From Mytilus galloprovincialis (lineage: Eukaryota > Mollusca > Bivalvia > Mytilida > Mytilidae): DNA of 64,000 bases. The notes under the pieces were generated by a model that saw nothing but the letters and a program-made list of their open reading frames with translations, searched no databases and was not told the origin of the DNA. A program made the translations under genes and the position numbers. Positions 11,501 through 21,500 of the stretch are shown here, one piece after another (positions within the stretch are counted from its first letter, which is position 1; every line of letters starts with the position of its first letter). The stretch covers positions 52,670,439 to 52,734,438 of the forward strand of contig NC_134847.1 of assembly GCF_965363235.1 (NCBI RefSeq), given 5' to 3'.

Positions 11501-14500
11501 TACGTAACTTTAATCAATCAGGATTTGAGTGAATTAATTGATTACAAGAGGCATTACCTTAGTTTAGCAAATTAACCTGACGATATCGGGATATGGGTAT
11601 TTAGTCGGATCTTAACACGTACTTGTGATTTGTTTAAAACCGGTTTTAACGAAGAAATGTCGAAATGTTCAGAACTTAATTAAATCTGTTTTTGGGTAAG
11701 ATGGTGCAAGCATACGATTTTTATTGCGTCTTACACTTTGAGAAGCGAATAATCTTTAGCTACTTTATTTAAATACTAGAACACACCCGCGAAATCGCGG
11801 GCATTCAGAGCGTAGTTTAAAGTATGTAAAGTGTTGTTGGAAGAATTTTGTAAAATACAGAATGACTGGAGAATTTCAGCAAAAATATCATAAGTCATAG
11901 GTTATTGGGGACAGGAAAATGTTTTTTTACCCTCCACCTTTATTTCCAAAGTTCCCAATTTTTGGTTTTCTATCAATTTCAATATGAACATACATTAGTA
12001 TGTTATGAACATTTATTTAAGTAAGGAGCCTGTAATTCAGTGGTTGTCGTTTGTTTATGTGTTACATATTTGTTTTTCGTTCATTTTTTGTACATAAATA
12101 AGGCTGCTAGTTTTCTCGTTTGCATTGTTTTACATTGTCATTTCGGGCCTTTTGAAGCTGAGTATGCGGTATGGGCTTTGCTCTTTGTTGAAGGCCGTAC
12201 GGTGACCTATAGTTGTTAATATCTGTGTCATTTTGGTCTCTTGTGGAGAGTTGTCTTAACATGGCAATCATACCACATCTTCTTTTTTTTTTATGTAATC
12301 AATGAATTTTGTAAAAGATTTAATGACTGGAGAATTTCAGAAAAAGTATCAAAAGTTCACATGAATAATTTTAGCGCTTATCTGTATATTATGAACATTC
12401 ATTACTATATAAATAAAGCGTATTTACTTTCAATTCTAAGTTTACTAATCGATCCATGGTGATCATTGATATACTATACAGACCCTCTCTATTTAATTAA
12501 CTCTGTGACCGCCGTGGATAGTAAACTTGAAAATGATAGCAGATAAAATTCTAAAAATACACTTTATTCGTAGTATATGTATGTTCAAAGTATACAGAAA
12601 AACGCAAACCGGAAGTCTAATCTGACTTAAAATTTCGTACAATGACGGGACAATATCCGGATGCCTTTTTTCTCGTTTTTCTCCTAAAATAACTCAATCT
12701 GAATAATCATATGAATGGATGACAAATGCGACTATGCACTGTACCTATAGGACACAGAGGCGTGTTGATTAATTTATTCTGGAAAGAAGAGAAGCGACAC
12801 CAAAAATGAGGTCTTCTCGTTTAATAGTATAGATTGTGTAAAAACGTTAATTATGAGCTATGAAAGTCAAGTGGCTCAAGCATTTTACTGAGGAAGTTTT
12901 AAAAAAATGCAAAGAAATATTTTAACAGTGGGTTAGATTTCATTAGTCTTTACTATCTATAGATTAACAACTTTTGCCTGGGGACATATTATGACAAGTT
13001 AACGACCCTACACTAATTAACAGTCACAACAGGTGTCATAATTAGTTGTTGTATGTAATCGGATTACCTAATGGGTCATAATAATCCTCAAAATTAATTT
13101 GTAACCACAAATTCAGTCAGACAGCCTTTCAATTTTAATCAATTTATCATACAAGCACAATTTGCAACGTTTACCCTACTTCCGTGACAAAATCGTAGTT
13201 AACTAAAAGATGAGAACTGTATTGAACTCTCAAGAAAACATGGTTTATCTTGAAATCCGTTTAATTTTTGCAACCAGACTTTGTGTGTCTGTTGATTTAA
13301 AATCGACGCCATTTTGTAATCACTTCTACTGTGTTATTGTATAAGCCTCTGCCGGTAAGAACACCTCTGAATACAAAGAAAGATAACTCAAATTTTATCT
13401 GTTTTCTCATTAATAATGATAAATCAAAATCTGTATTCATCCTTCTAACTTTAGGACATGTAGGTTTAGGTCTTTTGAGTTATGGTTCATAGATACATGT
13501 AAGAAGGTCTTTGAAGGGGGAAAAGGGGGGGCGGGGCAGGGCTTCCAAATGGTCATATATTCCCTTCGTTTGTATAATGTCTGGTAAAAGTCCGGCTGGG
13601 CAAAGCATGAAACGGTCATCTACTTCTTAGTTTTCAAGGCTTTTCAGTCATTTAAATTCACAATCTTTTTGACCCAACCTTTTGCCTTTAACATCCACAC
13701 ATCCAGTCATAAAAGTGACATGATGATTAATTACTATCAAAACAACCCCTACTCCAATACTTTCTAATTTTAATCAAGGCTAATTAGTTGTTGGACAGCT
13801 GAAAGCTACCTGTTCAGGTGACAGGTAAACTATTTTCAGTATCGGACATCGTAAAAATTATCCGTCTATTCACAATTATTTTCTTACATTTCAGCGGTTT
13901 GTATCTAATTGATTTAGTAAAAAAGATTAAAATTATAAAAATTAGTTTATCAACATGATTTGATGAAAAAATTAAAAAGGTTTTAAATGAAAACTTGTCA
14001 GAACTACGTTGTATGAACTAGAACACGTGTGCGCATGTGCACAGGTGGGAAATTTAATTATGCAACCTACATTTCTTCAAAAATGCAAAAAATTATCATT
14101 GATACCTGTATCTAACGTTCATTTCAAGTATTTTGTTGAAGAAATAAAGTGGAAAGAGCTTCTTCACTCAGTCGTGGTTTGAAACGTATACAGAGTTTAC
14201 GTATCCGTTTATGGTCCATGTTTTACCATTGTCAAGTCAACATCTGGTTTAGGAAAATGTGATTTTAAAAACGAAAGTAACGTTTTTGACAATGTCATTT
14301 TGCACAAATAAAGAGTCTGAGGCAGATATGAGCACGCTGATGAGCACGTTGATGTGCACACTATGAATGATGCACTGCCAATTTAACAGTTTACATCTGA
14401 ACATCAAATTCATATCAAAGTAAAGTTTAAAATCGTTTTTTTTTTAATCTCGTGTCAATCATTGGGATGGCCAACTGATTACCATAATTGGCTTTTGTGA

Positions 14501-15246
14501 CTAAGTTTTAAGGGATTAAAATCAGGATCAGATATAAATGTCCGGCTGGCTCAAATATTTTTGGGAAGCCCTGGTGAGGGGGGGTCTCTACTTTGAATCC
14601 TTTATTTTTAATGTCATTTTTCTCTATTCTTCAGTTATTTGTAAATTTAAAAATTTTTAATAGTACAAGAATCATGCAAATAAAAGAAAATCAAGGCCTA
14701 CAAGCTCATCATTTGAATGTATTCCAAAAGGAAAAAAGAACGAGAAATGGGACTATTTTAGGAGTAAAAACAATGCAAACAGAAACATCGCAAAAATTGT
14801 AACTCTTAAAAATCTGGACGCGCGCTAAATCCCCCATAGAGATTTTCAAAAGTTGGCAGGTCTGGGATTGATGCCGGATCGGTTTGGGACCGGTACTGGA
14901 ATAACTGGATACCACTAAAGACTAAAGACTAAAGCTGTGCTAATTGTTGAAGGCCGTATGGTGACCTAATATTGCTTATTTCTGTGTCATTAGTCTCTTG
15001 AAAATCACACCACATCTTATTTTTTTACTTAAGATAGAGCTACTTTGTTTTTTCTTGACGAAAAATTATTAGTGAGATCCATCAACACAAATATTTGTTG
15101 GTCTTACCTAAGAATGTGGTGATGGGATCTTTTAATTCAACTTTGAAATGCACTTCTGTGTATTCATCCTTTTCTGTCTTCTTCTTTTTGGGTGATTTAA
15201 TTACAGTAGAATCTGATTTTCTCTTATTGTGAGTTTTATCCTTCAT
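5519..15246 (-). CDS. URB1: URB1 / Npa1-like nucleolar pre-ribosomal-associated protein, N-terminal exons (partial)
   Basis: Five exons splice in phase to 249 codons: 15246-15108, 10177-10038, 8187-7900, 6333-6237 and 5601-5519. The start ATG at 15246 is followed by a basic nuclear-type stretch (KSPKKKKTEKDEY). The Npa1/URB1 N-terminal domain then follows, with recognisable segments such as VELKDPITTFL, GYDIVAGYCRSSEECTEIL, GHTIVKKIWGSHTGSLYSSL and HFVLGFLLSGSDSVIRQLMD. Known family members act in the nucleolus in early 60S ribosomal subunit assembly. The family is usually around 2000 residues, so most of the gene lies left of the window; I found no further exon in 1-5518. Introns hold many repeats. 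Exon 3's last ~50 bp plus its donor are duplicated in intron 3. The first exon lies head to head with CHMP1B. Identification rests on remembered family motifs and not on a search. Confidence 0.85.
5900..6230. other. URB1 intron 4, no further feature recognised
   Basis: AT-rich intronic sequence between exons 4 and 5 of URB1. No splice-competent exon, RNA gene or clear repeat was recognised. Confidence 0.5.
6565..6744. repeat. Inverted repeat with ~85-bp spacer
   Basis: The segment TTTGAACTTGGAATTATTTT at 6565 reappears inverted, ending near 6744. The arms are about 45 bp and also share the ATGGAATTTGC / GCAAATTCCAT stretch. A further outer inverted pair, AACAGGCTATTAT at 6552 and its complement near 7212, brackets the family 3 element. 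This suggests one older insertion later interrupted by another. Confidence 0.6.
6774..7213. mobile_element. Tandem-core element with hairpin end, family 3
   Basis: The left end ATACCCCCGC is complementary to the right end GCGGGGGTAT. Between them are two copies of a unit containing AACAGGAAGTTGTC and AACGCATCACACGGTAT, then GACGGACGGAC-type short repeats, then a terminal hairpin of C-rich and G-rich arms at about 7181-7211. This is the same architecture as families 1 and 2 with unrelated sequence. It lies in URB1 intron 3. Confidence 0.65.
7767..7952 (-). repeat. Partial tandem duplication of URB1 exon 3 end and donor
   Basis: Roughly 90 bp covering the last ~50 bp of URB1 exon 3, its GT donor and some intron are present twice, offset by 89-97 bp. 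The true exon end is at 7900; the downstream copy at about 7767-7860 keeps a donor-like site and an open frame ending YGTKDRK. The copy has diverged by several substitutions and a small indel. It could act as a decoy donor or be a relic. Confidence 0.75.
8236..8442 (+). mobile_element. Retroelement 3' tail, family B (5' part)
   Basis: This matches the region downstream of the reverse transcriptase at 56128-57969. It starts TTAATTGAGGTCTGGAG, includes AACTGCTAGTAGT and ACATCAGACTTCTCTT, and ends at GGTATAGGGGAGGG. It lies in URB1 intron 2 in the antisense orientation to the gene, and only the upstream part of the tail is present. Confidence 0.65.
8618..9723. mobile_element. 1.1-kb foldback element with GTCCG-repeat inverted ends
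   Basis: The left end CAGGCCTCGACAATAAC and right end GTTATTGTAGAGGCCTG are inverted copies. The subterminal zones of both ends carry repeated TTGTCCG / GGACAAG motifs. The element is flanked by TAAAT on both sides (8613-8617 and 9724-9728), a likely 5-bp target duplication. The interior is AT-rich with a minus-strand open stretch of about 86 codons (8829-9089) that I do not recognise, plus a fragment of tail A at 9251-9338. No transposase is visible, so it is non-autonomous. Confidence 0.7.
10542..10625. repeat. Short inverted repeat
   Basis: AGTATAATAGCCTTTCAAGAC at 10542 is inverted at 10605-10625 with one mismatch. A third diverged half-copy follows at about 10676-10700. It looks like the remains of a small foldback MITE in URB1 intron 1. 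Confidence 0.65.
10727..10825. repeat. Minisatellite, ~16-bp GTCGATCCGGCCCAC units
   Basis: Six imperfect copies of a roughly 16-bp GC-richer unit, GTCGATCCGGCCCAC, follow one another and decay toward the right. In other elements of this window similar short tandem units form inverted ends (27770-28550, 40868-42525), so this may be an orphaned terminus. I found no inverted partner. Confidence 0.75.
11117..11147. repeat. Perfect 12-bp-arm palindrome
   Basis: CTGAGACTACTA and its exact complement are separated by 7 bases. It lies in URB1 intron 1 with no gene context that gives it a role. Confidence 0.5.
11776..12833 (-). mobile_element. Non-autonomous Helitron
   Basis: Read on the minus strand, the element starts TCTATACTATTAAACGAG directly after an A. 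It ends with the GC hairpin CCCGCGATTTCGCGGG (11786-11801), six bases, then CTAG, directly before a T. Those are the hallmarks of Helitrons: 5'-TC, a 3' hairpin shortly before CTRR, and insertion between A and T without target duplication. The ~1.06-kb body has no Rep/helicase frame. It holds an internal near-duplication around AATGACTGGAGAATTTCAG (about 11861 and 12323) separated by a retroelement tail A insertion at 12022-12293. Confidence 0.85.
12022..12293 (+). mobile_element. Retroelement tail A inserted in the Helitron
   Basis: A 5'-truncated tail A copy starts at AAGGAGCCTGTAATTCAG and ends in the characteristic ACCACATCTTC plus T-run. Being nested inside the Helitron, it is the younger insertion unless the Helitron transposed with it. 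Confidence 0.7.
12834..15107. other. URB1 intron 1, 5' part
   Basis: Mostly unassigned AT-rich sequence. A G-rich stretch occurs at about 13515-13540 and again at about 14575-14585, each near a GTCCGGCTGG motif (13591 and 14540), so the two may be ends of one decayed element. A diverged 3' piece of tail A sits at 14936-15028. No exon was recognised. Confidence 0.45.
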
Positions 15247-15577
15247 GCTCACATGTGATTTTCATTTCCTCCTTTCTATTGACCTCTAGAGTTTTCTGTC
15301 GTTTTTAAGTTCCGAATAAATTGTTTCTAAAATTAGAAAAGAACCAGCAATCGTTCCAGATATTACTCACGACTTGAATGACATCACGAACAAAAACAAC
15401 ACAGGATCACAAGAGAAAAAGTCATTATATAAATCTTCTTTTGACCAACTAGGGTTCTAAAATCATAAACAGAGAAAATGGACAGTATCCTTTTAATAAT
15501 GATGAAAATCTGTTTCTAAGATTCAAGAAAGATACGAGTTTTTGTTGTAGTGTTTAAAAATGTAAAATTAATATGAT
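15247..15577. promoter_or_regulatory. Presumed divergent promoter of URB1 and CHMP1B
   Basis: The URB1 start codon (15246, minus) and the proposed CHMP1B start (15578, plus) are 331 bp apart and point away from each other, leaving room for both 5' untranslated regions and a shared promoter. A CRE-like TGACATCAC lies at about 15380. No TATA box is clear. The call depends on the tentative CHMP1B first exon. Confidence 0.4.
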
Positions 15578-18500
15578 ATGTACAACGGAAGTAAGTTTTA
15601 CCAGTTTGGGAAGATCTCCAGGCTTATAAAGGAATATTATTCCCACAAAGAGTATTACTTTGGTCCAGCTTGGTTTTCAAGATGGGAGCCAATCATAGCT
15701 CGCTGATTGATAATTCTCAAGGACATTTGTCTTAGTGCATGTAGTGTGTAAAAAGGTAAACAGCAGTTTCAGCCAGATGTTTGAGGGCTATACTATAGTC
15801 ACTTTTACGTGAGATGCAATCAATTTCATTTTCATTTAAATTAGGGAACCAAGGATATATATCTCTTGCTTTACATATGCGTAAGTCCTTCAAGGGGGTC
15901 TCATGGGGGGGGGGGGGGGGGTTCTGATCCCGGATCCCATTTACTGTTTTGTCAGATTAGGGTATCCCGCTTACACTAGGTAAATAAGCAATTCTGATTT
16001 TTTTGGGTAATTTCTGGTGTCCCCCAAGACTTCATTTCCCTTTTTCACAGCATGAAAATTTGATTTTCACGTGTCACGCTTACAAAAAATCAGCAATTCC
16101 GCTTTAAGCTTAGACTCCAATGAAACCCACTTCAAGGACCTGGATCTTTCAAGGCTTCAGGCATGTACAAATATAGACAGTTATTGCATGATTTGACTGA
16201 CATGATGCTTAATTATTTAGATGAGAACAAGGATCTGGAAATCTTGTTAAAAAATTTCACTTAGGACGAAGTTAGGTAATTCTCAGGGGACATTCCTCAT
16301 CAACAAAACATTGGGTTCCTGTTTATGTTTTAAAACCAGGTGTCACTAGCTCTGCATAAATGAAATTGTAAGGACTCAGTCAGCACCGAAATCTTTTCCG
16401 ACTACTAGTCCAAAGAATCAATATGCCTACATCATGTACATTTTCTTTATGTGTCTAAACAAAGCTTTGCATAAAACTTAATTATAAAGCATAAAATATT
16501 ACTACTAGCATGACTAGTCTAAGGCATCAGACTAGTGGAAAACAGTGCAGACTGTGACTGTTTCACTGCATAATCATCAGCCCTTTAAAAATGTTTAAAT
16601 CCATATTTGGAAATGAATTTTATGAACTTCAGTCTTCAGTCTTGGAACGATTAAAATGACAGTATATTTTATACATTTTGTATTACTCTTTGCCATCTCA
16701 GACTTTGCAAATGAATAAAATGTAGAAAATAACTGACTATTTACATTCATGACATTGGATTACAATTGTACTGACTATTATATTTATTCATCTGTTTTAA
16801 ACCAATTATCATAAAAAAAATGTATTTGTTATATATTTTCATGATTTTCCTTAATTTATGTTCAGAACATTTATTTAATCTTAAATTTGCTGCCAAAGAT
16901 CTTGAAAGAAATGCCAAAAAAAGTGAAAAGTCAGAAAGAGAAGAAAAAACAAAGTTGAAAAAGGTAAACTATAACATCTGCAAATCAACATTTATTGATT
17001 TTTTTTTTTTATCATACGTAAATGGCCATGATTGCATTATGAAATTAATATCAAAGTAAGGAGAAGTGGTATGATTGCACATGTGACAAATGACTATCCT
17101 CCAGAGACCAAATGCATAGATGGTAGCAACTGAAGGGCCCTGTATAGTCTCCAACAATGAGCAAAACCCACGCCATAATAATTGACATAAATATAGGCCA
17201 TTAGTTTTCTTGTTTGAATTGTTATACATTTGTAATTTAAGGGTCTTTTATAGCTGACTATGCCGTATGGGCTTTGCTCATTGTTGAAGGCCATACAGTG
17301 ACCTATAGGTGTTAATTTCTGTGTCATTTGGTCTTTTGTGGAGAGTTGTCTCATTAGCAATCATACCAAATATTCTTTTTTATATTTTAAATGCATATAT
17401 TTATAGTAATGCGGCGTAAAGCAACCAACAATCATATATTTATAGCAATGCAGGTATCTAATGCCTTGTCTGACAAAAAGAAAAAAAAAATAAACAAGAA
17501 AAGCAATGGCCTGATTTATAAAGATGTATACAAAAACAACATTGTATATATATATGATAAAGATTTGTTTGTATGTCATATATAGTATCAAACATAACAT
17601 AATGTATTCTAAACTTGTTCTATACATGGTCAACAATAAGAGGTATTTAATTTACACCACAGAGAAAAGAAGATGCTCAGCATGAATGGAGTGTAACATT
17701 GTGTTTACATTGCTGTAGTTTGAGGTATAAAATTTACACCACAGAGAAAAGAAGCCCAGCATGAAAGGAAGTTTAGAATTGTGTTTACATTGATGTAGTT
17801 TTAAATTTAACATGTTTAATGACAGTTTTTATATTTGAAAATATAGGCAATTCAGAAAGGTAACATGGAGGGGGCCAAAATACATGCAGAAAGTGCCATA
17901 CGACAAAAGAACCAAGCACTAAATTATCGTAGAATGAGTGCCAGAATTGATGCTGTAGCTGCTAGAGTCCAGACGGCTTTAACCACAAAACAGGTAAGAA
18001 ATTGATTTTTGTATAAAAATACAAACATGACAAGCAATGTTCATGAATCAAGTTTTTGAAATATTATATACTCAGTCATAATCAGACACAACCTTATCCA
18101 GTGACATACATGACATATTTTAGAACTATTGGAACTATAGGGTCATTTTATTTTCCTCATCTTAAAAAAGTACCTTTAAAAAAACATAAAAGTATTCTAA
18201 ATGAACAGCTACAATTATGATATTGTGGTTTGATATTACTTGTTTGGTACCAACTTGTGTTGATTTCATGGGTATATCAATGTATTTGGGAACCACAAAT
18301 TTAAATGTTCAACAAAGTATAAATTTTCATAGGGATTATATAATGATATATGAAGACTTTACTTTGGCAAAACTTTGAAATAAAAAATCCACAAACATAC
18401 AATTTCAATTCAACCAAAAATTGGTACTCGTGTAAATAAATGAATCCACCATTATTGATCAAAAGCTAGTTAATATTTTTATGTCTTCCAAGGGCATGAA

Positions 18501-21500
18501 GTTTTACCCTTGTCTGTTTGTAGTCCTGAAATAGGTAACCATTCTCTAACACAAGTTTGACTTAGCTAAACCAAATGTTATGAAACTTAAACACAATGCT
18601 TATAACAACAAAACACAGATCTATGGAAATTGAAATATGATGGCACTACTTTTAACATTCTAGAGTTATGCCCCTTTACAAATTGAAGAATTGCCGAAAT
18701 ATTCTTTTAGTACTCTAACTGAAGTTTGTCTCACCCAAATGTTATGAAACTATAAACAATGCTTATAAAAACAAAACACAGATCAAACTTGAATTGGGGT
18801 GACATCACTTATATGTTTCTAGAGTTACGCACCTTTACATATGGAAAATTGCTGAATTTTTCTTTTCTGTTCTCAAACTTGAGTTTGCCTCAACTAATTG
18901 TTATGAAACTTATACATAAGTTTATAACCACTGTCCACATAATACAGATCAAGTTGAAAAATTGGGTGGCGTTACTTTGATGTTCTTGAGTTATACCCCT
19001 TTATAATGAAAAAAGCTGATGTTTTTTTTGGTTTTTGTTTTCTTACAAAATATTTCCTTGGAATTTTCAGGTTACAGGATCTATGGCAGGTGTTGTGAAG
19101 TCTATGGAATCTGCAATGAAATCAATGAATTTAGAAAAGGTAAGGTAACATCGACCAGTATAATAGAGACTAGGATAAAAACTAGTTTTATAAAAGATGT
19201 AGTAGGGTAAAAACTAGTCATATAACAGAGGCGGTAGGGTAAAAAATTAGTCATACAACAATGTCGGTAGGATATAAACAAGTTGTTAAACAAAGGGGTA
19301 GGATAAATTTAGTTGTATAACAGAGTCAGTAGGATAAAAACTAGTTGTATAACAGATGTGGTAGGATAAAAAGTAGCCGTATAGCAGATGTTATAGGGTA
19401 AAAAGTAGTTGTATAACAGATGTTATAGGGTAAAAAGTAGTTGTATAACAGAAGCAGAAGGGTAAAATCAAACAATATAATACAAAATGTTTAAGAATGT
19501 TAATGGTTTAGAAAGTTGTGTCATTAATTGAAAAGGGCCTTGATGGATGAGTGGTCTAAGTAGTTAAACTTAATATGTATTACCAGTCTGTCAACGCTGG
19601 TGTTGTGAGTTCAAAACTCAGCAAATGGTAGGTGCACTCGACTACAATCTAAATTGATTAGGATTTTAAGTTTTTCTGTTGAGGTTGTTGGTTCTATCCC
19701 AGCACTCTTTCATCCGCCAACAAAGAAAAAGACAAACAATAATAGTACACAAAACACAACATAGAAAACTAAAGACCAAGCAACACAAACCCCACCAAAA
19801 ACTGGGGGTGATCTCGGGTGCTGTGGAAAGGTAAGCAGATCCGGATCCACATGTGGCAACCATTGAGTTGCTCATGTTATTACAAACCTGGTATGTAGTC
19901 CAATTTGTTAGGTCACATTGTGAAAAGGAAAGGAGACTGTAGTATTGACATTAGGAACATATATGATATCATCTGTGAAATAGTTACTTCATAAAGGTCA
20001 ACCAACTTGTGATGGCGTCCATGAAATTTACGAGGCGATATTTAAAATTCCTCACCATTTAATTTGGAACTCTTGGTTTAATAGCTTCCTTGTGAGCAGC
20101 AACTCTCTATCAAGGAAATAGGAAATATAGTATCAAGGGAGATATACACTCTGTATGCAGGAGATGCTGGAGTGTTGCTACATATATATGGAAAGTTCAC
20201 AATTTGGAAGACGATATCAACTCTTTTGTTGTAAAGATTTTTAACACACAGCTGACTTTTAATGAAAATGGTGATAACACCAGTCAATCATTGAATTGTT
20301 GAATAATTGATTGACTAGTCTGTTACTGTTTGTAGTAAGTTCCTGGTATTTTTAGTTAAATACAAGCAATGTATGTATTTAAATGTACCAGTAGTAAAAT
20401 TTTTACATTGTAAACATTTGTGTATTATCATGAATGATGATGATGATGACTTGAAAATCTGAAGTAAAACTGATGACTAAATATTCCATTGTAGGTATCA
20501 CAGTTAATGGACAGATTTGAAACACAGTTTGAGAACTTAGATGTGCAATCACAAGTAATGGAGAACACCATGTGTAATTCGTCAACATTAACCACACCAC
20601 AAGGAGAGGTGGATGGCTTAATGCAACAAGTAGCAGATGAAGCAGGGTAAGGAAGATAATCTTGTAAACCAAATTACTGTGAACTTATTATTATTAATTG
20701 TAAACCAATTTTTGTGTGTTTCGTAGGTACAGGTGTACCACGAATTTAAATTTTCAATGAATAACTTATTTTCAATAGTCCTTGTATACAGAGATTCGCA
20801 AAACCAGGAAATATCCACAAAAACTGTGAAAGTACTTTAATTCGTGGGTATCAATTTCCGTGGTTTCAACAAAATTTACATATACATTGATTTTTGAATT
20901 CGTGGATTTAAGTTTTCTTGAAAAAAAATTGAAATATTGAAGCCTTAAGAAACAAAGGTTACAATTAATCTGGATTGAAGGAAATTGCAAAGTAAACATT
21001 GACCTGTATAAATCGTAGTGACAACACTTATAAACCTATAGCTAAGATAAAGTGATCAACAGATTAAAGACCATCAAATGTGTCCATAAACATGTCACCT
21101 TAAGAAAATAGTAACATAATCAAAGACTATAAACGTACATGTATCTTGAATTGTAAAATGATTCTTATCAAAATCAAGCACAGCATGAAATTATTATTTC
21201 CCATATGTACGAGGACTATGAGGATATAAAATGAACACTTTAACATACTAGCATATTAATAACGGAAATCTGACTTTCATCGATCAAAAATATTTTTTAT
21301 GAGAATAAAAAGATTAAAAGTTGTACAGTTTATGTTATAAAAGATTAACTGGGTATAATCCTGCATGCAGTTGTAGTTCATAGTGCACTTGCCCTGTGAA
21401 TTCTATTATAGTATTCTCAGATTTTGCGTTATTCAATATATTCTCTAGATCATTACAGTAGTCAAACCTACATGGGGATCTTTCCATGTCTTGATTTGGA

